In this document: positions 26,350 to 34,940 of the stretch, in pieces
Numbering within the stretch: position 1 is the first letter of the stretch
Layout of the letters: each line of letters begins with the position of its first letter
NCBI GenBank assembly: GCA_029261795.1
Contig: JAJDAP010000076.1
Coordinates: 1-64,000, forward strand
DNA: 64,000 nucleotides
Reading direction: 5' to 3'
Source of the DNA: Deltaproteobacteria bacterium
GTDB lineage: Bacteria; Myxococcota_A; UBA9160; UBA6930
The notes under the pieces: generated by a model
Seen by the model: only the letters and a program-made list of their open reading frames with translations
Database searches by the model: none
What the model was told of the DNA's origin: nothing
Program-made: the position numbers and the translations under genes

Positions 26350-28386
26350 TCAGAGTCGGAAGCGACCGACCTCGGTTTCGAGGCCTCCGCTTCGCTGCGA
26401 CAGCGCCTCCACGGTGGTCTTCATCTCCTCGGCGCGCCGCGTCGTCTCCGTGGCGCCTTCCTGGAAGACCTGCACGGACTCGAGAATCTGGGCCACGTCG
26501 TTCCGTTGACCCTGGGTCGACTGGTGGATCTGGGCGACACCGGCGACCAGACGCTCGACGGCCTCCGTTGTGAGCCGCGTCTGCCGCGACTGCTCGGAGG
26601 TCGAGCGCTTCAGGTCCTCGGCCAATTGGCGCACGGTCTCGACACTCTGCTGAATGTCGGCGCTGGCGTTGCTTTGCTCATGGGTCGCGTGACTGACCTG
26701 ACCGACCAGATCCTTGACGCGATCGAGTTCCTCGGCGACGGCCTGGATTCCGTTGCCCTGGCCTGCTGTCGCCGTAACGATGGCGCTGACGGCCTCGCTC
26801 GAATCCTCGGCCGTGGTGCGAATCTCACGCAGCGCCGCGCCGGCTTCGGCTGAACGCAACGCGCCTTCACGAACGCGTTCGGAACCGACCTCGGTGGCCT
26901 CTACGGCCGCTTCGACGCCGCGCAGCACCAGCTGGATCGAGTCGGAGATCTCTCGCGTCGAATGCTGGGTTCGCTCCGCCAGGCTCTTCACTTCGTGGGC
27001 AACCACGGAAAAGGCCTTGCCATGCTCGCCGGCCTGGGAGGAGATGATGGCCGCGTTCAGGGCGAGCAGGTTCGTCTGCTCGACGACCCCCTCGATCACC
27101 TGGAGTACCTCGTGGATCGATTGGCTGCGTTCGGCGAGCTCCGACACGATGGTCTCGAGGCCGCCGAAGCTGTCCTCGATGCCCTTCATGCCGCTGATCG
27201 ATGCGTCGACGGCGGCCTCTCCGCGGCGCGCACTCTCGGCGGCTTGATTGGTGGACTCGAAGGTTCGTCGTGCATTCTCGGCGACGTCGGAAACGGAATC
27301 CCGGAGTTCGCGCATCGAGTCGATGGTCTTGCCAGTGGCCCCATCGAGGTGGTCGGCGTTCTCTGCGATCTGACGGATCGCGGCGGTCATCTGCAGCACT
27401 GAGGAAGCGGCTGAATCCGAACTCTCGAAGACCCGCTCGATGTTATGCGAGGCCTGTTCTCCCGCGGCATCGATCTCGCTCATGGCCCGGTTCGACTCTG
27501 CGGCGGTCTCCGACAGTGATTCGGCGGTCGTGCTCACTTCGAGTACGGAAGAACTCATGCGTTCGATGGATTCGATCGTCTCAGTGGCAGCGGTTTCCTG
27601 GCGGCGGGCCTCAGCGAACATGGCCTCACTGGCCTCGCCGAGGCGGGAGGCCTCTCCGTTCACCGCCAGGGCACTCTCACGCACCTGGGAGACGACGTCG
27701 CGGAGGCGACTCTTCATCGTGCCGAAGGCACTGGCGAGCACGCCGACTTCGTCGTCTCGAACGATCTCGACCGTGGCGGAAAGGTCGCCATCGCTCATCG
27801 CCTCTGAGTTGCGTGCCAACTCGTCGAGCGGGCCCACGATGTTCTCGCGAAGCCGGGCTGCGATGAGCCAGGCACCCGCCATCGCGACCGCGGCAATCGT
27901 CGCGACTATGGCGATCAGCTCGATGATGCTCGTGACGAGACCGGACGTGTCCGCCCGAATCACCAGGCTTCCGACCAGCCGCTTCTCGCGGGCAATCGGC
28001 CGGACCCAGTCGACGAACGACGTGTGAAAGTTGGTCCCCTTCATCGCCGAGAGATCCTGGAGATCGAGACCAGCCGGAATGGCACCGTAGGTGGCGAAGA
28101 CCTCGCCCGAGGGCCTCAGCAGGGCCGCGAAGACGACGTCACCACTGGCACCCAGGGCGGCGAGGGCTTCTTCGCCCGCCTGCGGATCATCGAACTCGAA
28201 GGCAGGAACGCTGTAGGCGCTGATCACGCTTCCGAGCGAGTCGAGCCTTGCTGTCTGCTCGCTCTGGAAGAGACGCCACTCGAGCATCCCCACGACGACG
28301 AGCGTAACCGCGAGTGCAGCACCGGTGGTCCAGATGATTGCACGCGCAAGGACCGAGCGGATCGAGCGCGTCGCAGTCTTCTGCAT
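26350..28386 (-). CDS. Methyl-accepting chemotaxis protein with CHASE8-like sensor domain
   Basis: 678 residues. Transmembrane helix at about 15-40, a periplasmic domain with VISAYSVPAFEFDDPQAGEEAL and AALLRPSGEVFATYG that matches the CHASE8 sensor of YfiN-type proteins, a second helix near 165-185, a HAMP domain, then a long coiled-coil with the CheA/CheW-contact hairpin VVEQTNLLALNAAIISSQAG..GKAFSVVAHEVKSLAERT. The usual E-A-A-R of the tip is I-S-S-Q here, a known variant. It overlaps the YfiR stop (TGATG), so the two are co-translated. A GTG one codon earlier is possible. Confidence 0.88.
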   Translation of the reverse strand: MQKTATRSIRSVLARAIIWTTGAALAVTLVVVGMLEWRLFQSEQTARLDSLGSVISAYSVPAFEFDDPQAGEEALAALGASGDVVFAALLRPSGEVFATYGAIPAGLDLQDLSAMKGTNFHTSFVDWVRPIAREKRLVGSLVIRADTSGLVTSIIELIAIVATIAAVAMAGAWLIAARLRENIVGPLDELARNSEAMSDGDLSATVEIVRDDEVGVLASAFGTMKSRLRDVVSQVRESALAVNGEASRLGEASEAMFAEARRQETAATETIESIERMSSSVLEVSTTAESLSETAAESNRAMSEIDAAGEQASHNIERVFESSDSAASSVLQMTAAIRQIAENADHLDGATGKTIDSMRELRDSVSDVAENARRTFESTNQAAESARRGEAAVDASISGMKGIEDSFGGLETIVSELAERSQSIHEVLQVIEGVVEQTNLLALNAAIISSQAGEHGKAFSVVAHEVKSLAERTQHSTREISDSIQLVLRGVEAAVEATEVGSERVREGALRSAEAGAALREIRTTAEDSSEAVSAIVTATAGQGNGIQAVAEELDRVKDLVGQVSHATHEQSNASADIQQSVETVRQLAEDLKRSTSEQSRQTRLTTEAVERLVAGVAQIHQSTQGQRNDVAQILESVQVFQEGATETTRRAEEMKTTVEALSQRSGGLETEVGRFRL

Positions 28387-28925
28387 CACTCGACTCCCGA
28401 AGCCAGGCGAAGGAACTTGGAGCTGAGCTTCATCCCCTCGCGCTTGGTATTGCGCCCGTTGACGTAGAACATGACGCGACCGTCCCTCATCACGAAGCCG
28501 ACGTCTCCGAACTTGACGAAGCGCTTGTGTTCGGCGACGCGAATCGCCGGATGTCCGTCGAACAAGCTCGCCTGCTCTCGAAGTCGGCCGTAGTTCCTGT
28601 CGGGGAAGTAGACCAGATGCACGCCGCGGGTCGCCTTGCTGGCGTCGACACTGACGACTTTCAGGTCTCGTCCCTGAACCTCGTAGCCCTCCACCAGTTC
28701 TTCCATCTCGGACACGAAACCCTCATCGTTGACGACACCGATCACGATCGGTGACGAATCGGAGGCGAAGGCGCCGTCCGGCCAGGTCACGTACTTGGCG
28801 AGGTTGTACAGGAACAACCCCTTCGTTTTGGTGTCGTCGGACCATGCCGGCGCCGCAGCGGTAGAAAGAGCGATGCTTGTCAGGACGAGACAAGCCAGAC
28901 GCGTGATGCGCGAGTTCGCGAGCAT
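28386..28925 (-). CDS. yfiR: YfiR-family periplasmic protein
   Basis: 179 residues with a signal peptide (ITRLACLVLTSIALSTAAAP). The DUF4154 fold is shown by KGLFLYNLAKYVTWPDGAF, IVIGVVNDEGFVSEM and the conserved end GRVMFYVNGRNTKREGMKLSSKFL, where N and R are the YfiR signature. YfiR proteins bind the periplasmic domain of a CHASE8 receptor and hold it inactive. Here the receptor gene directly follows and overlaps; its output is a chemotaxis domain rather than GGDEF. No OmpA-like YfiB is adjacent. Confidence 0.85.
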   Translation of the reverse strand: MLANSRITRLACLVLTSIALSTAAAPAWSDDTKTKGLFLYNLAKYVTWPDGAFASDSSPIVIGVVNDEGFVSEMEELVEGYEVQGRDLKVVSVDASKATRGVHLVYFPDRNYGRLREQASLFDGHPAIRVAEHKRFVKFGDVGFVMRDGRVMFYVNGRNTKREGMKLSSKFLRLASGVE

Positions 28926-29045
28926 GGAACCTCCTGGGTCAGAGTCCGGGATGCAGACTGCTGGCCACGGTTCTGATCGGACCTCGGGGGGCCGCGCTTG
29001 AGTGCGGAATACTGAGGAAAAACCCCTAGGAACATGGTGGAGTTT

Positions 29046-30296
29046 CTACTCGGTAATACCCTCGCGTGCGGTTCGCTCCACCTCTGCCATCACCCGCAAG
29101 AGGTTCTCTCCGAGCACTCCGCGAACGGTCTCCGGGGAGTGACCGCGATCGAGGAGCCCCTGCGTCAGCGCGGGGAGTTTCGAGACATCTTCCAGCCCGC
29201 GAGGCATGCTGAAGACCCCGTCCCAATCCGATCCGATGCCCACATGGCCGGGCCCGGCGACCCGGATCGCGTGGTCGAAGTGATCGAGCAGCACCGAGAG
29301 CGTCGATGTCGGGACCTCCTCCTTGGCCAGGAGCTTGTCGAAGGCCTCTGCTCGAGCCTTGGGATCGTCGGCATGGCGTTCTCGCAAGCGGCCCAACTCC
29401 GGGCCGAGCCGCTTGAACAACGATCGGATCGGTTCCACGAGCGCCTCATCCACGTAGCCCGAGTAGAAGTTGATCATCACGACGCCACCATTCTCGGCGA
29501 GCGCGCGCAACATCTCGTCACTCATGTTGCGCGGGTGATCGGCGACACCGCGAGCGGAGGAGTGAGAGGCGATGACCGGGGCACGCGAGACACGCACGGC
29601 ATCGAAGAAGGTTTCGTCCGACACGTGGGAAACGTCGACCATCATGCCGAGCCGGTTCAGCTCGCGCACCACCTGCTCGCCAAAAGGCGCCAACCCCCCG
29701 TGCTCGGGCACAGGGACTTCGTTGGTCCCGGACGAATCTGCCCAGGCCGTATGGAACGAATGGGTGAGCGTGAGGTAGCGCGCTCCCAACCGATAGAGGC
29801 TCCGCAAGGCCGGCAGGCTGTCCTCGATGATATGTCCGCCTTCGAGACCCATCAGGCACGCGATCTTTCCTTCCGCCGCCGCGCGGCGGATATCGCTCAC
29901 CGTGGTCGCCAGCATCAGGTCTTCTGGAAATTGGCGCACGAGTTCGTGGACGGCGTCCATGCGCTCCATCGCTTCGCGGACGGCCGCGCCACGTCCTGGC
30001 GTTGGCCCCATGTAGATCGACCAGAAGACCGCATCCTGGCCGCCCTCGTGGAGCCTCGGCAAATCGACGTGGCCGTCTGCATGCCGCTCGCTGAAGCGCC
30101 AGGCCGGGTCCTGGAACTTCGGCGTCGTGTCGACGTGGGTATCGATGACGATGGAATCGAAGTGCAGTGTCCGAGCAGGCTCGGCGAGGACTTCCCCCTC
30201 CTTGACATCGGGAGCGGGCGGTTGCCCTGCCGTCGCGCAACTGCCCGACAGGAAAACGATGAGTGCGAGCAAGGGTCGAGCGTTGGCACGAAGCAT
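29046..30296 (-). CDS. Membrane dipeptidase (peptidase M19 family), lipoprotein
   Basis: 416 residues. Start at MLRANARPLLALIVF with GGAGG upstream, a lipoprotein-type leader (SGSCATAG). Zinc-site motifs: VIDTHVDTTPKF, GLEGGHIIE, TLTHSFHTAWAD, VDVSHVSDETF, ASHSSARGVADHPRNMSDE and HVGIGSDWDGV, all typical of renal-dipeptidase-like enzymes that cleave dipeptides. Substrates may include D-amino-acid dipeptides. Anchored at the periplasmic side. It follows the CDP-alcohol transferase by 20 bases on the same strand, so these two form an operon. Confidence 0.88.
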   Translation of the reverse strand: MLRANARPLLALIVFLSGSCATAGQPPAPDVKEGEVLAEPARTLHFDSIVIDTHVDTTPKFQDPAWRFSERHADGHVDLPRLHEGGQDAVFWSIYMGPTPGRGAAVREAMERMDAVHELVRQFPEDLMLATTVSDIRRAAAEGKIACLMGLEGGHIIEDSLPALRSLYRLGARYLTLTHSFHTAWADSSGTNEVPVPEHGGLAPFGEQVVRELNRLGMMVDVSHVSDETFFDAVRVSRAPVIASHSSARGVADHPRNMSDEMLRALAENGGVVMINFYSGYVDEALVEPIRSLFKRLGPELGRLRERHADDPKARAEAFDKLLAKEEVPTSTLSVLLDHFDHAIRVAGPGHVGIGSDWDGVFSMPRGLEDVSKLPALTQGLLDRGHSPETVRGVLGENLLRVMAEVERTAREGITE

Positions 30297-30316
30297 GGGA
30301 ACCTCCGCCGGCGACT

Positions 30317-30883
30317 CTACCGGAGCTGTGAGGCGTGCCACACGGAGGGAACGTCGGTCTGCCAGCGCGGCAGGATCACCGTGATCGCGATCTCTTCCAT
30401 CATCGAAACGAATGCGAAGGCGGCGGCGAGCCGGATCGGCCAGATCGGCGCGCCGGCCAGTACCGCGATCAGCGAGAACGCCAGCAGGATCGCCGACGCC
30501 TTGGCGCCCCAGGTGTGGTAGCTCGGCATTCGGCCCCAGCGCAGGAAACCCACGCACAGGGTCGCGGCCAGGCTCGCCACCAGGAGCGCGATCCAGCCGA
30601 GTTCGGCTTCGACGAAGTCGGGCATCAACAGCCAGACGGACACGGGCAACACACTCCAGGTGGCGAGGTCGGCGCGACTGTCGAGCTTCGCTCCGGCCTC
30701 ACTTGCCACGCGGAAACGCCGGGCCAGGAAACCATCGGCAGCGTCGGTGGCGAAGGCCGTGATCAACAACGCCAGGAACAGGTCGCTGAGGCCGAGCCAG
30801 GCGAGGCCTAGCAACACTGGCGCGAGCGCCAGGCGCAGGCCCGAGAGCCAGTTCGGAAGATGCGGTCGGATGCGATCGAACAT
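30317..30883 (-). CDS. CDP-alcohol phosphatidyltransferase family protein
   Basis: 188 residues, five or six hydrophobic helices. The catalytic signature D-x2-D-G-x2-A-R-x8-G-x3-D-x3-D is intact in TDAADGFLARRFRV..GAKLDSRADLA. The start has GGAGG 5 bases before ATG; the longer upstream frame lacks protein character. The family joins CDP-diacylglycerol with alcohols such as glycerol phosphate or inositol; the short form and unusual context do not let me name the product (pgsA-like is possible). First gene of the operon with the dipeptidase. Confidence 0.82.
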   Translation of the reverse strand: MFDRIRPHLPNWLSGLRLALAPVLLGLAWLGLSDLFLALLITAFATDAADGFLARRFRVASEAGAKLDSRADLATWSVLPVSVWLLMPDFVEAELGWIALLVASLAATLCVGFLRWGRMPSYHTWGAKASAILLAFSLIAVLAGAPIWPIRLAAAFAFVSMMEEIAITVILPRWQTDVPSVWHASQLR

Positions 30884-31052
30884 GGGTTCCTCCTCTGGCC
30901 TTCCCTTCCGCAGGGAACGTGCCAGCCGGAGGGCCCTCTCTCGAATCCTTTTATTACAGGGAGTTACAGCGATAGTTGCCGATTGGCGACGGCTCCGGCG
31001 TTGGCCCGAAACGTCCATTCCGTGTACTGGCCCCGGCAGCCAGTGACGGCCT

Positions 31053-31895
31053 CTAGCCCTCGTCGGTGTAGCGGCGCTCGGCCTCGTAGTACTCGGGGAA
31101 GCCCACGATCTCGCGGAGCGTCTCGAAGGAGATCCGCTGAGCGTCGCCGGGATGGCCGCCCGCCTTCATCGTGTCGAGCGCATCCTGGACCGCTTTGGCC
31201 GCGACCTCGATCAGGGTCAAGGGATAGGCCGCAATCTTGAATCCGAGGCCTTCGAGTTCGCCCGCCGGCAGGAGCGGCGTGTCCCCACCCTCCACGAGGT
31301 TGGCCATCAGCGGTGTGCCCTCGAGGGCGCGGCCGACCTGTTCGAGTTCGGCGCGGCTCGTCGGTGCCTCGACGAACAGGATGTCGGCCCCCACGTCGCG
31401 GAATGCGAGGGCCCGGTCGATGGCCTCGTCGATGCCGTGGCCCATACGCGCATCGGTGCGGGCCATGATGAGCAGATCTTCGCCCTCTTCCCGCGCATCG
31501 ACGGCGGCCCGCACCCGGGCCACGGCTTCGCCGCGCGGAACCACTTCCTTGCCGCGGGTGTGACCGCAGCGCTTCGGCGCGACCTGGTCTTCGATCATCG
31601 CGCAGGCGAACCCGGCGCGGGCATAACCATGCACCGTGCGTTTGACGTTGAGTGCATTCCCGTAGCCTGTGTCCGCATCCCCGATAACGGGAAGATCCAC
31701 GGCCTCGCACAGATTTCGGCCCTGATCGAGCATCTCCGCGTAGGAAATCAGCTGGGTGTCTGGAACGCCGAGCCGCGCGGCCGAGACTGCGAAGCCGCTC
31801 ATGAATGTCAGTCGGAACCCTGCCCGCTCGATGAGACGGGCCGAAAGGGCATCCCAGCAACAGGGCATCGGTAGGAAGCCCGGCTCGGCCAACAC
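31053..31895 (-). CDS. Isocitrate lyase / PEP mutase superfamily protein
   Basis: 280 residues. Barrel enzyme of the methylisocitrate-lyase or oxaloacetate-decarboxylase type: SGFAVSAARLGVPD, metal-binding DADTGYGN, the catalytic loop PKRCGHTRGKEVV (K-R/K-C-G-H), and LIMARTDAR. The annotated start is GTG 31895. The in-frame codons upstream to the previous stop contain no other start, so the real N-terminus may be slightly longer with a rare start. The C-terminus is normal. Follows the luciferase-like gene by 28 bases, likely the same transcript. Confidence 0.85.
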   Translation of the reverse strand: MLAEPGFLPMPCCWDALSARLIERAGFRLTFMSGFAVSAARLGVPDTQLISYAEMLDQGRNLCEAVDLPVIGDADTGYGNALNVKRTVHGYARAGFACAMIEDQVAPKRCGHTRGKEVVPRGEAVARVRAAVDAREEGEDLLIMARTDARMGHGIDEAIDRALAFRDVGADILFVEAPTSRAELEQVGRALEGTPLMANLVEGGDTPLLPAGELEGLGFKIAAYPLTLIEVAAKAVQDALDTMKAGGHPGDAQRISFETLREIVGFPEYYEAERRYTDEG

Positions 31896-31923
31896 CTGGC
31901 GCAGGCGATCGGGCGCTGTCGTG

Positions 31924-32832
31924 TTAGTCGAAGGCAGCGAACAACTCCTCGAACGCGACCATCTGGTTGCCGTTCGCCGAAGAGGGCACCAGGATCGGCG
32001 TCTTGACGCCGGCCTCGTACCAGGCTTCGAGGCCCTCGCGAACCTCGGCCACGGAACCGTAGAGCGAGACGTCCTTCAGCCACTTCTCCGTCATCAGTTC
32101 GGGCAAGCGCTCGCGCTCCTTGGCTTCGAGCGCTTTCTCCACGGCTTCCATCTCCTCGACGTAGCCTGCCTCCTTCCAGTAGTTCCGGTAGTTCGGGAGC
32201 ATCAGGTACATCGTCAACGTCTTGCGATTGACGGCGGCGGCAGCCTCGCGATCGTCGGAGATGCAGGTCGGAATCATGTCCGCGACCACGAAGTCGGGAT
32301 CCGCCGCTTTCGCCGGCGGCAGTGCCCCGAGCGATTCCGAAACATGCGAGCGCGCCACGTTGGCGAACACGACGCCGTCGCCGATCTCGCCCGCCAGCGC
32401 GACCATCTTCTTTCGCAAGGCCGCAACCACGATCGGGGGCAGTTCGCCGACCCGGGGCGTCGCGCGCAAACCCTCGACGAACTCGCGGGTATCCGCGAGC
32501 GGCTTGCCGGTCTTCACGCCGAGACGCGCGTTCATCGGCGTGTGCGAGACGCCGATGCCGAACTGGAAGCGCCCGTCGGAGAGCTCGTGGATGAGGGCTG
32601 CCGTAACGGCGTAGTCGGAGACCTGGCGCGTGTACATGTTGGCGATCGCGGTACCGAACGGGATCCGCTCAGTGGCGAATGCCAGCGCTTCACAGAGCCC
32701 GACAGCGTCGCCGAAACTCGCGCAATACAGGCCGGCGTAGCCGCGCTTCTCGCATTCGACCGCCAGGTCGAGGGTCTTCTTTCTCCGGCCAGGTACGGCC
32801 GCCAGGGCAATCGCGGGAAGGGATGTACTCAT
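31924..32832 (-). CDS. LLM-class flavin/F420-dependent oxidoreductase
   Basis: 302 residues, luciferase-like TIM barrel. Start at MSTSLPAIALAAVPGR; the longer frame runs through the palindromic repeat and is not protein-like. Features: AIANMYTRQVSDYAVTAALI, ELSDGRFQFGIGVSHTP (family signature) and PELMTEKWLKDVSLYG. Such enzymes use FMN or F420 on diverse ketones, acids or alkyl substrates. Presence of npdG in the window makes F420 plausible. Precedes the PEP-mutase-family gene in the same orientation. Confidence 0.85.
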   Translation of the reverse strand: MSTSLPAIALAAVPGRRKKTLDLAVECEKRGYAGLYCASFGDAVGLCEALAFATERIPFGTAIANMYTRQVSDYAVTAALIHELSDGRFQFGIGVSHTPMNARLGVKTGKPLADTREFVEGLRATPRVGELPPIVVAALRKKMVALAGEIGDGVVFANVARSHVSESLGALPPAKAADPDFVVADMIPTCISDDREAAAAVNRKTLTMYLMLPNYRNYWKEAGYVEEMEAVEKALEAKERERLPELMTEKWLKDVSLYGSVAEVREGLEAWYEAGVKTPILVPSSANGNQMVAFEELFAAFD

Positions 32833-32854
32833 GGCGAGCAGGCTAGCAAGAGCG

Positions 32855-32927
32855 GGGACGGACTCCTCGAGTTTCAAGATTGCAGGTTCGGAAAACTTGC
32901 AATCTTGAAACTCGAGGAGTCCGTCCC
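32855..32927. repeat. Perfect 30-bp inverted repeat (palindromic intergenic element)
   Basis: Two 30-base arms (32855-32884 and 32898-32927) are exact reverse complements, starting GGGACGGACTCCTCGAG, with a 13-base spacer. The element fills the space between the DJ-1/PfpI stop and the luciferase-like gene. An imperfect copy of one arm lies at 6665-6700. The arm length and perfection exceed a normal terminator, and no U-tract follows. It is probably a mobile or recombinational palindrome, or a transcript-end stabiliser. Confidence 0.8.
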
Positions 32928-32929
32928 GG

Positions 32930-33535
32930 CTAGACCTCGGCGGTGTATGGGGGGGCGGGGTCGTACTGGATGCCGCGCTGGACTCGGCGGGCCACGTCGG
33001 GCGAGTGGATCTGGCCGACCAGCCAGAGCGCCATGTCGATCCCGGCCGAGACGCCGGCCGAGGTGACCAGATTGCCGTCGCGCACGTAGCGCGGCCCATC
33101 GAGCACTTCCACCTCCCCGCGCGCGCGAAGCTCGTCGACGAAGCCCCAGAATGTGGTGACCCGCTTCCCCTTGGCGAAGCCAGCTTCGTGGAGCAGGAGC
33201 GCTCCCGTGCAAACGCTCGTCACCCAGGTCGCGCTCGCCCCCGCCTTGCGGAGATATTCGATCATGCGCGGATTGTTCACTTCCGTGCGGGTGCCCATGC
33301 CGCCTGGCACGAGCAGGACATCGAGCGCTGGCGCCTCGGCGAAGCTGCAGTCCGGCAGGACGCGCATCCCGTTGGCACATTCGATGGGCTCGAGGGTTTC
33401 GGCGATCAACAGGACCTTCCCCCCGCCGCCCGCCTTCGAGAGGGAAGCGAAGACTTCGAAGGGACCCGCGAAATCGAGTTCCTCGACCACGGGAAAGAGC
33501 ACGATGCCGACGGTCGTACCGCTCGGGTTTGCCAC
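32930..33535 (-). CDS. DJ-1/PfpI family protein
   Basis: 201 residues. Class I glutamine-amidotransferase-like fold: TVGIVLFPVVEELDFAGPFEVF at the N-terminus, VLLVPGGMGT, and the nucleophile elbow TSVCTGALLLHEAGF with a reactive Cys. This form (VTTFWGFVDELRARG, then VTSAGVSAGIDMALWLV) is closest to isocyanide hydratase or ThiJ-like enzymes. The MocR-type gene runs divergently 47 bases away and is a good candidate regulator. Immediately before the palindromic repeat. Confidence 0.85.
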   Translation of the reverse strand: MANPSGTTVGIVLFPVVEELDFAGPFEVFASLSKAGGGGKVLLIAETLEPIECANGMRVLPDCSFAEAPALDVLLVPGGMGTRTEVNNPRMIEYLRKAGASATWVTSVCTGALLLHEAGFAKGKRVTTFWGFVDELRARGEVEVLDGPRYVRDGNLVTSAGVSAGIDMALWLVGQIHSPDVARRVQRGIQYDPAPPYTAEV

Positions 33536-33582
33536 GGGAACTCCTTGCCTTGGGCGCCTGGATTTTGTAACAGAACGATCTA

Positions 33583-34923
33583 GTGAGTCGCACCGGACAA
33601 AATCGACGGCGAGAAGGTATCGCCGGAGAGACCGCCGTCGAGATCGCGGAGAGCGTCGAGGACGGGGTTCGCTCGGGCCGGCTGACGCCGGGCGCAGCGC
33701 TGCCGACGGTGCGCGCCCTGGCCAACGAACTCGCGGTGAGCCCGACCACGGTGGCCGGCGCTTATCGAATCCTTCGCGAGCGGGGCCTCCTGCTCACCGC
33801 GGGTCGCCGGGGCACGCGGATCGCACCGGCACCGCCGGTCCACGCCGCGCTCGCGCCAGAAGTCCCGGACGGAACGCTCGACCTGGCGACGGGCAACCCC
33901 GATGCAGCGTTGCTTCCGAGGTTGGGCCCTTTCCTCGGGAAGCTCGATCCGGCGCCCCACCTCTACTCGGACGAGATCCACGCACCCGAGCTGCTGGAAC
34001 TCGCGCGCGCGCGGCTGCGGGCAGATCGATTGCCGACTCCGGCGCTCGGCGTCGTGAGCGGTGCCCTCGACGGCATCGAGCGGGTGTTGCTCTCGCGCTT
34101 GCGGCCGGGCGATCGTGTCGCCGTCGAAGATCCGGGTTTCACTGGCGTGCTCCATCTGGTTCGCGCGCTCGGGCTCGGCATCGTGCCCATGGCCATCGAT
34201 GATTCCGGGCCGCTTCCGGACGCGCTCGAGGCGGCGCTTCGCGCTGGCGCGCGCGCCGTCGTGCTCACTCCGCGCGCCCAGAACCCCACGGGTGCCGCGC
34301 TCGATCCAGCCCGGGCACGCGCGCTACGGACCGTGCTCGAGGATCATCCGAGTGTGCTCGTCATCGAGGACGACCACTGCGACGTCGCCTCGGGTAGCCC
34401 GGCACGCAGCGTCTGCGGTGGCGCTACCGAGCACTGGGCAATCGTCCGGTCCGTCTCGAAGACCCTGGGGCCCGACCTGCGATTGGCGGTCCTGTCTGGC
34501 GACGTCGAGACCGTCTCTCGGGTTTCCGGCCGGCAGCGGTTGGGTTCGCGTTGGGTCAGCCACATTCTGCAGGAACTCGTCAGCGCGCTCTGGCAGGACC
34601 GCAAGACCCTGGCAGCCCTCGAGAAGGTTGCGACCCGCTACAGCGAGCGCCGGGAGGCCGTGATCGCGGCCCTGGCCGGGCACGGCATCCGGGCGTGCGG
34701 CAGGAGCGGACTCAACGTGTGGGTGCCGGTCGCGGAAGAGACGGCGCTGGTTCAACGGCTCGCGAACGTTGGCTATGCGGTCAAAGCCGGCGAGGTCTTT
34801 CGGATCGACTCGCCGCCCGCGATCCGCGTCACGACGGCATCACTCCCAGTCGGGGCGGCACCGGCCTTCGCCGAGGCGTTCGCCAGCGCCGTCGGAGCGA
34901 CCGGCGGCGCACTTCCCGCCTGA
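33583..34923 (+). CDS. MocR-type regulator (GntR winged helix fused to aminotransferase-like domain)
   Basis: 446 residues, GTG start. N-terminal GntR helix-turn-helix (about 1-80; LPTVRALANELAVSPTTVAGAYRILRERGLL), then a fold-type I aminotransferase domain with LTPRAQNPTGAALD, VLVIEDDHCDVASG, and a lysine site VRSVSKTLGPDLRLAVL for pyridoxal phosphate. MocR proteins sense PLP or its aminated ligand and usually control a neighbouring gene. Here the divergent DJ-1/PfpI gene is 47 bases away, with the shared control region 33536-33582. Confidence 0.88.
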   Translation: MSRTGQNRRREGIAGETAVEIAESVEDGVRSGRLTPGAALPTVRALANELAVSPTTVAGAYRILRERGLLLTAGRRGTRIAPAPPVHAALAPEVPDGTLDLATGNPDAALLPRLGPFLGKLDPAPHLYSDEIHAPELLELARARLRADRLPTPALGVVSGALDGIERVLLSRLRPGDRVAVEDPGFTGVLHLVRALGLGIVPMAIDDSGPLPDALEAALRAGARAVVLTPRAQNPTGAALDPARARALRTVLEDHPSVLVIEDDHCDVASGSPARSVCGGATEHWAIVRSVSKTLGPDLRLAVLSGDVETVSRVSGRQRLGSRWVSHILQELVSALWQDRKTLAALEKVATRYSERREAVIAALAGHGIRACGRSGLNVWVPVAEETALVQRLANVGYAVKAGEVFRIDSPPAIRVTTASLPVGAAPAFAEAFASAVGATGGALPA

Positions 34924-34940
34924 GGTCGAGCAGCCCGAGC

